A stretch of DNA of 64,000 bases from Anas platyrhynchos (Eukaryota; Chordata; Aves; Anseriformes; Anatidae): assembly GCF_047663525.1 (NCBI RefSeq), contig NC_092591.1:28429001-28493000 (forward strand). The letters are read 5' to 3'. Below are positions 36,001 to 48,000 of this stretch, one piece after another. Every line of letters begins with the position of its first letter. Position 1 is the stretch's first letter. Made by a program: the position numbers and the translations under genes. The notes beneath the pieces are model-generated. The model was not told the DNA's origin, made no database searches, and was given only the letters and a program-made list of their open reading frames with translations.

Positions 36001-39000
36001 CACCGCGTCCACGGGAAGTCGTGCTGCTAAAAATACAGCATTGTGAAACTGCCGGCACCTGGACTTCCCTTCTCTTCCTCGGGGTTTGGCTGCAGGATGT
36101 CTGCTGTGCTTCGGTCAAGGCACACTATAGCTGCAGCCAGCGCTGCTTCCTCCTCCTCTTCCTCCTCCCTGCCAGGAAGCCTGTTTTGGAGGGAGGTGGA
36201 GGGAAGGGAGCAGAAGGAAAAGGGGCGGTGGCGGCAGCGGAAAGGACTGGGGGGTGATGCACATCCTGGTGTATGCGAGTGTCTGGGGGGCAGCGGGCAG
36301 AAGCGGGGTCATCTCAGCTACGGAGTACCCTGTGTTCAAGGGGAGAAAAGGGATACTCCTTGCACCCCTAAATCACAGGAATTTTTAGAGGAGGTGTGAC
36401 CGACCTGTGAAAGAGGGGTTATCACTGCACGTGGTGTTGCATCCTTATTGTGGTGCTCTACCGGTGATGCCCCATCCCATGGATTGCACCTCTCGGGGGT
36501 CTGCTTTCCTCCCCGCCGTCCTGTGCTGGCTGCCAGCTAGTCTTGCACACGCCCTGGGCAGGCAGGATCCAGCTGGAAAAGCCTGGCTGTCTGGGGAAGA
36601 AGCAATAAATCTCGTGAAGCTGGAAAAGAGCAGCAAGTAGGAAACAGCGGAGCCTGCTGTACCACCTCTTCTGGCACTCTGTGCCCTTTGGGGTGTGAAT
36701 CCCGGGGTCAGCTTGCTGTGGGTTTGCAAAGGGGCAGGGGAGGTGGAGAAAGTGTCATTTGCCCTTGGGGCTTGTTTTCTTTGGGGATTTTAGGGATGTG
36801 CCCATGGGAATTTAATTTTTATTATTATTTTTAAATAAAGGTGGAGGGAAGCGCAAGTACAGGGAGGAGGCAGACCCTCTGTCCATGTTAGGGGAATTGC
36901 AGGCTGGAGGGGTGGTGTTGTGGGAAGCATGTCTGAGAATAATGCAGCATGGATGTTGCCGAAATTGCAGCTTTTACTGTTGCTCTCATGGAAGCAGTCC
37001 CCAAAAATGTAAACTGAGGACTGTGAAATGCGTTTGCAATGAGCCTCTGAGACCTCATGCTCTGAAGAGCTGGGCAAGCAAAGAGAAATTCGGTAACCTG
37101 CACAGGGTGCTAGGTGCCTAGAGGAAAAATAGGACATTTAGAAAATAAGGATATGCAACTTAGAGACCAGAAAAGTGCTCAGAGAAACTATAGCCCCTAG
37201 ATGCTAATGCGGTACAAAAGCAGAAGGCAGGGTTACTGTGACAAAGGGACGAGGCTTTCTCCTTGTTTTCTTTCCTTTGGAAAATGCCTTCGTTACATTC
37301 TGTGCTGCCTGGTGGTGGAAGGATATATGGTTTTCATGGAAAAAGTTACTCAGCGTAGCCTAAATCCTGTTTTCATTAGTAAGTGAATGTCGTTTGCTCT
37401 TAAGAAACGCAGCTGCTGTTGGATTGAAACTTCCAGCCGAAGATCCTTGGTGCTCTGTTTTTGTTTTTTTTTTTTTAAAAAAAAAAAAAAAAGGCTAAAA
37501 CAGCTTTTCTTTCTGGGTTGTTCTCTTTAATTGAAAAAAAAAAAAATTATTCTGCTGGAAGCCAGGGTTTCTATGGCAATCCAGTGATTTTTTTTTTTTT
37601 TCCTTTCCTTGTGCTCCTTCCCCCCCATCTTGTTTCCTTCCCTGCCAAATTCCCAGCATGGCCAAGTTTCTCTCTGCGTTCAGGGGACTGGGTAGAGATG
37701 TCGGTGAGGGGCTGGGTGCCGTTTCACAGCTGACGTGCTGCTGTCCAAGTGTGCACACTTGGTGGTGCTGATTCCCAAAAACACTGCGGCATTACAGCGA
37801 GACCCTTCCCCAGCTGAGCGGAGGGATGCTGCGTGGCGCTGAGCTTATCACGAGCCTATCGCTTTTTGGTGTTTTGGGTTTTTTGTTTATTTTTTGGAAT
37901 GAAAACAAACCAAAACACCACAGATGGCTGTGATCTTTTCTTCGCCTCTCCCCACCTCCACAAGAATCCCAGATCTTTCTTTGGGATCTCTTTTCCCCTA
38001 GGAGCCACAGTGAGACCCTTAAGGGGAGTACTGATGAGTTTGGGGACCTTCCGCATCTCCCCAGAGGAGAAGCAGACATGGGCTTCGTTATGTTCTTAAA
38101 CATACAATACAATAATATACAAGCAGTGCCAGGCTGGATTTTGGGAACTTTCTGCCTTATTTGGAGCTGAGCTGGAGTGCTGGCTGGCTTTCATGGCTTT
38201 TTTTCTGTTGCAAGGGCTGGGAGAACCGTGGGCTGTCCCGAGTGTGAGAGCGGGGAGGTTGCACCGGTCTCTGGGGCAGGAGCATTAAGAGTGATTATTT
38301 CAGTCGCTGGGGCAGGAACATTAAGGGTGATTATTTTGGAGGCAAAAGGAGGGAAGGGCTGGCAGAACCTCTCCTCCTCAACCTCCCAAATTGCCAGGTA
38401 GGGTTCATGGGGATGTTTTTTTTCTTTGGGAGCTGCACGGTCAGCTTGCCCTGGGCGTTTTGGACAGATGGTGTGCACTTGCCTGAGCTCCCGTGGCACC
38501 CCAATAAAAGATTAAAAAAATAAAAATAAAAAAAAACTCCTGGCTGGGGTTTGCAGAAGTTAGCAAGGAAGAAAAACGCACACTGACCTCAGGAGGAGCA
38601 GAGCTAGGCAAACACAGGGAGCCTTTTTTGGAAATCCCAGTCCACATGTGTTTGCTTGGGCTTGCACAGCTGGAGACTTTGCACTCTTGCTCAACAAAAT
38701 CTATTTGTTTTCTTGTTTTATTTATTTTTTTAATCTGACCTTCATGCTCACACCTGACCCTGCTCAGACTCTTTTACAAAAAACTTTTGTAACTGCTTCT
38801 GTACTTTTCAGTAGTTATCTTCAACTGGCTTGAAGGATTTAGGATACTCACATGGGCAGTTAAGCAGACACTTCCAGAAATTCTTAGCCTTAAGAATTTC
38901 AGTCACTTTTTTTTTAACCTGTGTTTTTATTTTTTCCCCCCTCTCTTGATGGTTTTAAATGAAAGAGGTGTCAGGGATAACACAGTGAGTCCTGCTGGAA

Positions 39001-42000
39001 GCCTGCTCCTGTCCCCCATTTCCATTCCCTGCCCCCTCCCCTAGAAGAGAAAATGCTAAGGAAGCCATTCATAACATTTTCCATTACCTGAACATAATGT
39101 ACAAATTTTATTTTTTTCCCCAGCTCTCTGGGGAGAGGAACAAGTCCCTTTGCCAAATGCTGCTGAGGACGGGCATTTCCCTGTCTGTCATCAAGTTTGA
39201 TGGACTGGTTTATAAATCCCTGCGGGTATAGCTGGTTGTATTGTTTTTGCTTTTAAACAAAACCCGCGACCCTGTGTGTTCATTGCAGATAAATGAAATC
39301 AGGTGGTAACAGCCTGTTGGGAGCAGGGGGTAATGAGGGCTGATCCTGATTTCTGTTGAAAATCCCCTGGGTTGCACACCTTGTCCTTCTGAGGTGAGAC
39401 TGAGCCTTCTATGGTAGCCGAGATAAAACAGCTCTGGGAAGGAAACCACGGGCAGGAGCTGGAGGCACCGTGCACCTTGTGCACCTGCTGGGGATGAGGG
39501 CTGCTCCTAACGCTGTGCAGGGTGTGTGAATCGCAGTGCATACAGCTCAAAGTGCTGCAGAGATGGGACAAGGAGGATAGAAAAACGTGAAAATTTTTCT
39601 CATAGAAAAGCCCAGGTGGGAAGGGACCTCGGAGATCATCTGGTATAACCTTTTGCTGTAAAGCAGGGCACAGTCCCTGTGTCTAGCCAAACCTCAGGAG
39701 TCCCAAACTCTGGAGAAGCCACTACATCCCCAGGGAGGCTGTTCAGTGACTGCTTGTTCTCACTGTAAAACCTTTTCCTCTCAGAGAAGAACTTGCAGAA
39801 AGCCACAAAGCAAGTGGCCCTGCTCTTGTGTGAGAGGTTTGGCTGTGGGTAACACATGCTTCCTGTGCTTTCTCCCCAGCTGGCTGGAGGGATCATCCTG
39901 GGAGTGGCCCTGTGGCTTCGCCATGACACGCAGACCACCAGCATCCTCTACCTGCAACTGGGGGATAAGCAGGCCCCCAACACCTTCTACGTTGGTGAGT
40001 AGCAGAAAGCAGAACTAAAACTACCTGATATTCCCCTTCTGTGTGGGCCAAAGGCCTTGATTAAATGCCAGCCGTGCCTGAAGGGTGCAACCCAAAGTTA
40101 CGGCAGCTAAAAGTGCAGAGGGACCTTTCTTTCATTGCTGGGTAGCGCCTTTTGTCGGTCTCTCCTGGGGAAAGGATGCGTGACTGGGGATCGGGGAGGC
40201 TTCTTGGAAGCGTGTCTCCTTTCCTCTCCCAGCGGGATGTGAAATAGCTGAAGGAGTGGCTGGCAGCGGAAAGGAAAACTCGGAGAGCTCGTGACTCATG
40301 TTCTCCAGGAGGGGAAGGTGGAATGTCTGGGTATGGTTGAGCGTGATCTTTATTCATTTGACAGCATGCTGGCTTGTGGGAAGACAGAAACCATATTTTG
40401 CCCTATTTTGCAGTGATCTGTGGTGGGTGAGGGAGAGCAGCTTTTGCAGGCTGTGGGGCAGGACTCAGGGTACGAACAGCCAGGAAGGGGTGAGGGCCAG
40501 TCCCTCCTGAATTCCTTGGATAAGAGGCACAGAGAGCACATACCTGTATGTCATGGGAAGGAGGAGGTTTGAGTCTTCCCCTTTCCACAAATGAAAATTG
40601 GTCTCAATGCTGTGCTTTTCCATGGGGTTGAGGGAAGCATCCATCCTGCGCAGTGATATTCCCTTATGCCTGAAAGACCAGTTATCTGCTGAGAGATCCA
40701 TTTTAAAAAGTTTTTTTGTTGTTGTTGGTCTTTTTTGCATATTTAAGAGCAGGAAGGCCAAAAACCACTCCTCACCAAAGGATGCTGGTGGGGTCAGTCA
40801 GGTGGACAGAACCCCTTCTAGCTCTGAGGATATAGGTGTAGGAAACACGCAGAGCTGGACCCACCTAACCTATGTCCTTGTCTTGCCTGTAGCTGGAGTT
40901 ACCTTCCTGGAAGGGTTTCTTTGCAATTTGCTCTCATTGTCCATCAAGCAGCATGCCTGAGCCCTTTTGCCCAGCAGCTGCTCCTGCTGTAAGTAGCAGT
41001 AAGTTCTGCACGGCAGCTGCCTGCTCCCTCCTTATACCCAGAGCTGTATTTAGAGCATTTCCCCTTTGTATGTTTTAAACTTTAAAAAAAAAAAAAAAAA
41101 AGGGGGGGGGGGAGGAGGGAGGGAGAGAAAGAAATAAAGTTAAACTCCTTCCTTTCCAGGAACTGGTCCAAACATCTCCTTCCTTCTGAGGCCAAACTGA
41201 TATATCCCAAAACACATTTCTTCCAAAACCTGGGAGCATCCTTTGCTTTTCAACCCTTTTTTGTTTCATTTTCATCCTTGGCCATTGCTATTTAGATGGC
41301 AATGAGGAATGCACTGCAGGAGCAGGATGAGTCCCACCACCTCACTGGCTTCCCGGTGCAGTGGACATCCCAGCCCCAAGGCTGTCTGTCTTTTTTAAGT
41401 TACATTCAGCAACAGCTCTGCCCGGATTCCTTCTGGCGGCTGTAATTTCCATGCAGTAATAATAGCAGAGCATTTCTTTCAGCTGCTGCCTCTTCTAGCC
41501 AGCCCTCTTGAGCCTGAAGTCTGGGATTCCTTTTTTTCCTTTCTTTTCCTCTCCCCCCCAACCCCCGGACAACTGACACTCCCTGCAAAGCAGTGCACGC
41601 CCTCCTCTTTCTCTCTGCTGTCCAACATCCACATGCACACAATGTTCCTGCTTTGGGAACCTCTCTCTTAAGCCCAGGGCTGGCCTCCGGAGCTGTTTTT
41701 TTTTCCCCTTGCAAACTGCTTCTTGGTGCCTGGCGCATCCCAGGATCTGTCGGGAGGCTTTCAACGCCGGCCAGGCTGTGCTGCGGGATGGGGGAAGCAA
41801 TAAAACCCTTGTAGGAGGCAAATGTGCACGGTGGGGTTTTGTACTTAGGGAGGGGGGAAGCGGCACTTTGCTGGCTCCTGTTTTTTCCTCTGTGTCCTTT
41901 TCCCCCCCACCCCCCAAAAAAAAAAACCAACAGTTAAAGCTGGTTTGTAAAGACTGCTTCTCCCATGTGTGTGTTGGGGGAGAGAAAAAATATTGCATGC

Positions 42001-45000
42001 AGGATTGGACAGCGATGGGGAGATAGGAGGAAGGGCATGTGGGGAGTGAGGCAGCTGCTGGGGGACAAAGTGCGATGTTTATCTGCCTACAGCCTGCTGC
42101 AGGGCTTCACCTCTGCCCAGAAATAACCCAGGTTTCCACCATGGCCACCTCTTCTCCTCCAGCTCCCCAGCCCCCACTGCAGAGCTTGCAGGGCTTTTTC
42201 CGGGGATTGCTCTCGAGACATCTGATCCTGAGCACTTGTTGCAGCTTCTGCTCGTGGCATTCCCCGTTTGGCCGGGGGAGCTCATGCCACAGCAAACAGC
42301 ACGTTAACTGCTTCGGTGCTTCCTGCTCATCCTCCTCTTCAGTTTGGTTATAGTTTTAAATACGAAGCCCATCCTGCCTCTCAGCCATGGATATTGCTGG
42401 TTCTAAGCGTATGGAGGCTGTGAGACATGTTGATACCAGGTCAGAAACCATCATTCAAGGTAGCTAGCAGCATGGATGAGTTGGATGCTGACAATTGGTT
42501 AACTATTTCTTAGGTATCTATTCACCCACTGCCTGAAGTCCCATTATTTTTTATTATTTTTATTTTTAAAAGTGTGATGCAATGAGCTATGAGAGCCCCC
42601 GCCGCCGGATTGTCTTGCCGACCCAAAATAGGAAATCTGCGTCCAGCTGCTAATAGCAAGCAACGGAGCAACACGACCCGGTGCTTTGATTATCTTATCC
42701 CTGGGAGTGGGGCCAAGCTGCAAGGAAGAGTGCCAAAACATCCAGATTTGGGGTGCGATTTTCCATGTAGCTTCGGGGGTGGGAAGAGGGTCGGTTTTGC
42801 TTCTGCTGTAGTTTTTCCCCCAGCTTTTCACTTTTTGTTAGGAACTCCTTGGCTGGCTTGCGTCTCGTCCCCAGAGCACAGCGGCACCATCACTCTTTGG
42901 GAGGGGTGTGAGGATTTGGACAGGCACACAATAACAGATTAAATTTGGACCTGGAGGCTGTTGCTATCACTCCCTTTCTCCACCATCCTGCTGGGTATCA
43001 CTGCCTCAGTAGAAAGTTGAAAGGCGATGGATTATTTTGTTATGTTTGGGGCTTTTTTCCCCTAGCAGCCAGGCTGATTAAGGTGGCAGTTCCGGGTCTG
43101 GCTCCCAAGCAGCTGCACGTCTGCCCTTGAAGTCATCAGGGTGTGATCCCCACCTCTGGCGAGCCTTAATGGGCATCCTCATCCACAGCATTGCTTTTCA
43201 CAAGTACCTTCAGGGGGTTGTGCAGGCCTCAGGGGGTCTGATGCTCGTGTTAAAGGTTATTTAGAAGCATGCAGGAAGGGATCAGGTCACATATCTGAGC
43301 TTCCCTGGTGTCCCTGTGGCATACAAGGATGCTCCTAACCATGGGTTCCAGATATGGCCAGCAGTGCAGAGCATCCTGGCACATGCTGAGCAGTGCTATG
43401 TCATCCAAACAGTGTTGGCAAAGCGATCAGCGGGGTGCCGTGCTTTCTGCCCATAAGAGTGGCTTTTTTCTTATTTACCCTTTTCAGGGGTAATTGGGCA
43501 AAAAGCAGCCATTTTCAGAGCTTCAGAGATGGGATTTTTGTTGCAGAGGAATTCCCATCTTCATCCCCATCCCTCCAGAAACACTAGGCAGCTTGTAAAG
43601 TTGGCGCCAACGTACTACAGCAGGGGGTTAAACTCAACAGCAGACCTTTGGCTAAACTGCTCGTGGAAGGGCTACAAGAACCCAAGAGTCCTATTTCTAG
43701 GTCCTTGTGCTCTTCTTCAAGGCCCAGTGTGTCGGTGGTTTTCTGATGGAAGTGTGAGCAGTGGCCAGGCGTGCGCGCTCGGAAGTGGAAACCAAGCACA
43801 GCGAGCAAAATGGGCGGTTGCAAAAATAACATGTTATGTGGTTGTTTGGTTTTCTCCAGTAGAAGTACATGCATTTTTTTGTCTCTTGGAAATAAGCCTA
43901 TTTACAGCTAAGGACAATTTAATTATTTAATCCCCTAAAGAAAAGAAGACTGAAGTTTGCTGGTTCTAGATTTTCCTTTAATCACATTTTTCTTTAATCA
44001 ACTTCTTCAATATCGAAGGACTTCTTTTTAAAGTAGTAGTTTTAGTGCAAAACACTTTGTCAATACTTCCTGTTAAGTATATGGCTTATAACATTTATCT
44101 GACAGTAATTATAACACCGTTTCTGTATTTTTAGCACAGAATTCAGTTTCCATTAAAAAAGCCACTTATACTTCCCTGTGTCCTTTCATTGGGACCAGCT
44201 CCTGAGGATCATTTACTCTGCAAGCTAAAGTTGGTTATGACTTAAGGCCGCTTCCCTGCTGGCTTTGTATATCTTTACTTAAAATTGGTGACAGTGAGTT
44301 ATTTTGGGTTCAGACCTACCCAACTGCAAAACAACTTGTGTCATCACCTATTTGGGTTAGGTTCAGACAGGCAACCTTGTTTCCTCTCACATGCAGCCTA
44401 TTCGTGCTCCTCAGCTTTCTGAGAATGCCAAAATAAAGAGCAGAAATGCAGGAGGGGTTGTCCAGGAGCACAGAAGGATTTAGGTGAGCAAACTTAGATG
44501 CCAGCCTTAAGGACTCGGTGGCAGCGTTGTCCCCTGTGGTGATGTTGGGAGAGTTAAGGTTGCTCCAGCCATCAGTTGTTTCCATGGTTGGTCCTGAGCA
44601 GAGTCTGTAAAGGAAAGAGCTTTGGTTCCTGCTCAGAAGGGATCCCTGTTAGATCACCGGGGTGCACCAAAGATGGGCGAAGCTCAGAAACCCCTCAGTC
44701 CTTCAGATCCACGAGTAGTGATCCCCCTCCCTTATCCCCTTCCATTGGCTGTGCCATGGGGACCTGTGTCAGCCATACTGTCTTGCTTTCCAGAGCTGCT
44801 TAAATGAGTTTTCCTGTGAAAAGCTGCCACATGTTTAGGCATACGATGTCCACAGGACATCCTCCAGCAGATGTCCAGAGGTGGTCTAGTTTGGGGCAGC
44901 AGAGGATAGCTCTGGGCCTTCAGTGCTGTTACCATGGGCCATAGCAGTGCCAGAAGCCTCCTGCCAGCTCTCACGTGTGCCAATGTTTGGAAACTGAAAT

Positions 45001-48000
45001 CTCCATCCAACATTTCCCATGTAGGCAGAGCAGAAGAAATCTGACTGTGGCACCTCTGCCTCTGTGGGATCACTTAGGGTATGGGTGTGCACACATGTGG
45101 GCACTGGTTTGGGTTTGCTCCACTCTTTCCCTTTGTTTTTACAGTGAAGGCATGACCTTTGCTTCCATCCTGCGTTGCTCTTCCCCACAAGGGCAGCATG
45201 TATGTCCTTTTGTCTCCGCATGCGCGCCACGCGGCCCCCAGAGAGCTTTCCATGCTTTGCAACAGTGGTGCTCCATCTGGAAGGCATTAGCAGCCATGGA
45301 GCAGCAGCGTTTTTCTTAGGAGAGGGAGCAGAGGGGAAGGAAAGAGCTTCCCAGTTGTCACCAGCAAACCCTCTGCTTTTCCCTTCTTTCGCCCTGTTTT
45401 CAGGAAAGCGCTGTTGGTCCTGCTGGCACCATGAGATAGGTGTGAGTCTCCAGGGCTGGGAGGACCTGCTGGGCCAATTCCATGGGCAGTCGGACAAAAA
45501 TGTGCAGGAGACCCACCCTCACGGGCTGCCTCGTGCAGCCATCCCTTTTCCACCAGGTTGTGGAGGGACTTCCCACTCCCTGCCCTCAGGCTGAAAGGAA
45601 GCAGGTCACACCCAGGATTTTGTGGCTCTGGAGGTGGTGTTCTTCCAGGATTGGTGCTGCAGGGTAGGAAGAAGTCTCCTTCCCACCTCCAAAAGACGGT
45701 GCCACATTCAGAATCTCCAGACCAAGCCCCACTGCAGCACTCCCTTTCTCCCTGGCAGGCTCGCAAAGCCCTTGCGTTCACTGAGTCCCCTCCCACAAGC
45801 CAATCTGTTGGAGGACGAAGACAAAAATCTCTTTTTCCCTCCCCACTAAGGCTTTTGGAGCCCTGTCCCTGCAGCTCCACACAGGAGGAGTGCCTCTGCT
45901 CTCTTGCCCCTTTCTCAAAGCGCATCCCCGGGGGGGGGGTTGCAAGGCTTGGGGAGCCGCGAGGGTTTCCCAGGAAGAGTGGTGTAATGCTGGGGATTTT
46001 TCTTTTTTGTTTGTTTTTCTTTTGGAAACATTGCCATGGTGACCTGTGGGGGAAGAGACTGGCTTCCATTAGCTTAATGAGTTAAAGCTGGCAAGAGAGA
46101 GGAAGGGGGGTGGGGGGTGGGAGGGTAGGTGGGAGAGAGGATGCTGTTTGGGAATGCCCCTGCCTGGAGCCACACAGTTTCTTGCGCAAGGGGAGAGCTG
46201 GCTTGTGCTGGCCCTCCTCACTTCAGAGGGATTCTGCTGTGCTTCTTCTTCCTTTTATTTGTTTTTATTATTATTTCTTCTCCATTTTTTCTATTAGTTT
46301 GTTGTTTTTTTTTTTTTCCTTCCCAGCAGGGACAGGACATGAGTTTTACAATCCTGTGGGCACCAGCAATGTGGCTTTAATGCTGGGGCAAACAGTGACG
46401 TTTAACACTGCCTTTTTCTCTCCCATCCCTGCTCCCAGCACCAAGCATGCTGCTTTCTACTTCATCTCCACGAGATGGGACCTAAGCTGGCCTCTTGATT
46501 GCTTTTTTCTCCACCCAGCGCCATCCAGAGAAAAGTGCTAGGTGGCTCAGTCCCCTGTGTCTGAGGTTCAGGTGCTAAAGCTTGAGGAGTCCCCACCACC
46601 CAAAGCAGCATGTGCTGGATGAGTTTTACTCTGCTGCTGCAGCTTTTTTGGTGATTTATGTTCTGATGCTCTGGAGTGAAGAGGTCATATTGTGGTGCTG
46701 CTGCTCTGAATTGAGATGGGACCCTGAATCTCTTGGTGGTGCCGAGGTGAAACTGAGTCTGGGTGGCCCTATTTCTTGGAGCTTTCCATTTTTCCTCTCA
46801 CAGGGAGATAACAGGGGACTCAGGGCCCTGGTTCGTGTGTGGCAGCTTCCTGCTGAGAGCAGTGCCTTGGGGTTCAAGTGATGCTGTAGGAATGCTCAGG
46901 GCGGTGGGACCATGAATACCTCCAAGTGGTTCTGTGGAGTTCCCAGGGTCTGTTGTGCTTCACTCAGAGGGGACAGGATTGTTGCAGGCATTTTGTATGT
47001 TATACCTCTCTGCTTTTATCCTTTGTTTATGATAAACAGCCTTTCTTGTTTTAAAAACCCCGTGGAAGCTGCCATGCAAATGCACAAGCGAGATGTGAAA
47101 GGCAGATGGAGCTTTGCTCAGGCACAGTTGTGCCAGCAGAGGCTCGGGTGCTGCTTCTGGCCGAGGCGTTAAATGTTTCCATCCAGGACAGGCTCGCAGG
47201 AGTTAATTCTGTCTCTGACACCGCAGCAGCGAGGAGGCTCAGGCTGGGGAAGTCTGGCCTGGCATTACAGAGGACAACGCCCCATTCAGCGTGGGCATGA
47301 CAAGTGTCTTGCTCACAGACACCCAAACCATGCTGTCCATCATCACCATGGGCTGCCAGGAACGAAAGCAAGGACGTGTCAGGTTGCTTTCCGGGAAAGG
47401 GCCTGGTTGTTCCGGGCTTTCTGTCAGAGAGTGGTCCCACTGCCTGGTGACTCCCTTCAGCCAGGCTGGAGGGAGAGACAGGGCACCGGCCCTTGTCCCT
47501 CGAGGGGAGGGATGGGTGTGGGAAAACACTCATGGCCCGAAGCGTGTGTTTGGGTGTTTTGGTCTTATTTGTTGTTGTTGTTGGGTTTTTTTGCTTGTTT
47601 GTTTGTTATTTTTTTCCCATGCAGCATGAAAATGTTCATTGTACAACACTGTATTATTTGTGTATTTTGTGCTTGGGTTTTGAGCTGAGTCCCACTGCAT
47701 TGCCTCCTCATAGCATCTGTTTGTCGGTGAGAAAAGGGGGCGCCATAAGGGCCATTTATTTGTGCCCCACACTGAAACTGGCCTTCATCCCAGAAACCAG
47801 ACACATCCTCTGGGTGCTGGTCAGGAAGCAGTGTGTGGGACATGGGGCTGGTGGTGCGGTAGTTGTCCATCGTGACCTTTAAATGAAGCACTGGAAGGAG
47901 CTGGTGTCTCTTACGCCCGTGGGTGTGTGCTGGCCGTTGGGTTCCCTGCAGCATCTCAGGCTCCAGCTGTGCTGCATCTGTCTGAAGCCAGGGTGGGCAG

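Larger units (their letters stand above)
29988..39879 (+). other. CD81 intron 1, 9.9 kb
   Basis: The first part continues the CpG island and has G-rich tracts (30124-30164) and a short TATA repeat (30268-30280). CpG-dense patches occur near 31605-31685. It also holds a 30-bp tandem duplication at 38271-38336, T/A runs at 37464-37492 and a CR1 fragment near its 3' end. No coding exon recognised. Confidence 0.75.

Noticed and set aside
45287..46069. 260-codon open frame on the minus strand
   Set aside because: It lies in a CD81 intron, is rich in Pro/Gly/Ser low-complexity sequence, has no recognisable domain or signal, and occurs in GC-rich DNA where chance frames are long.
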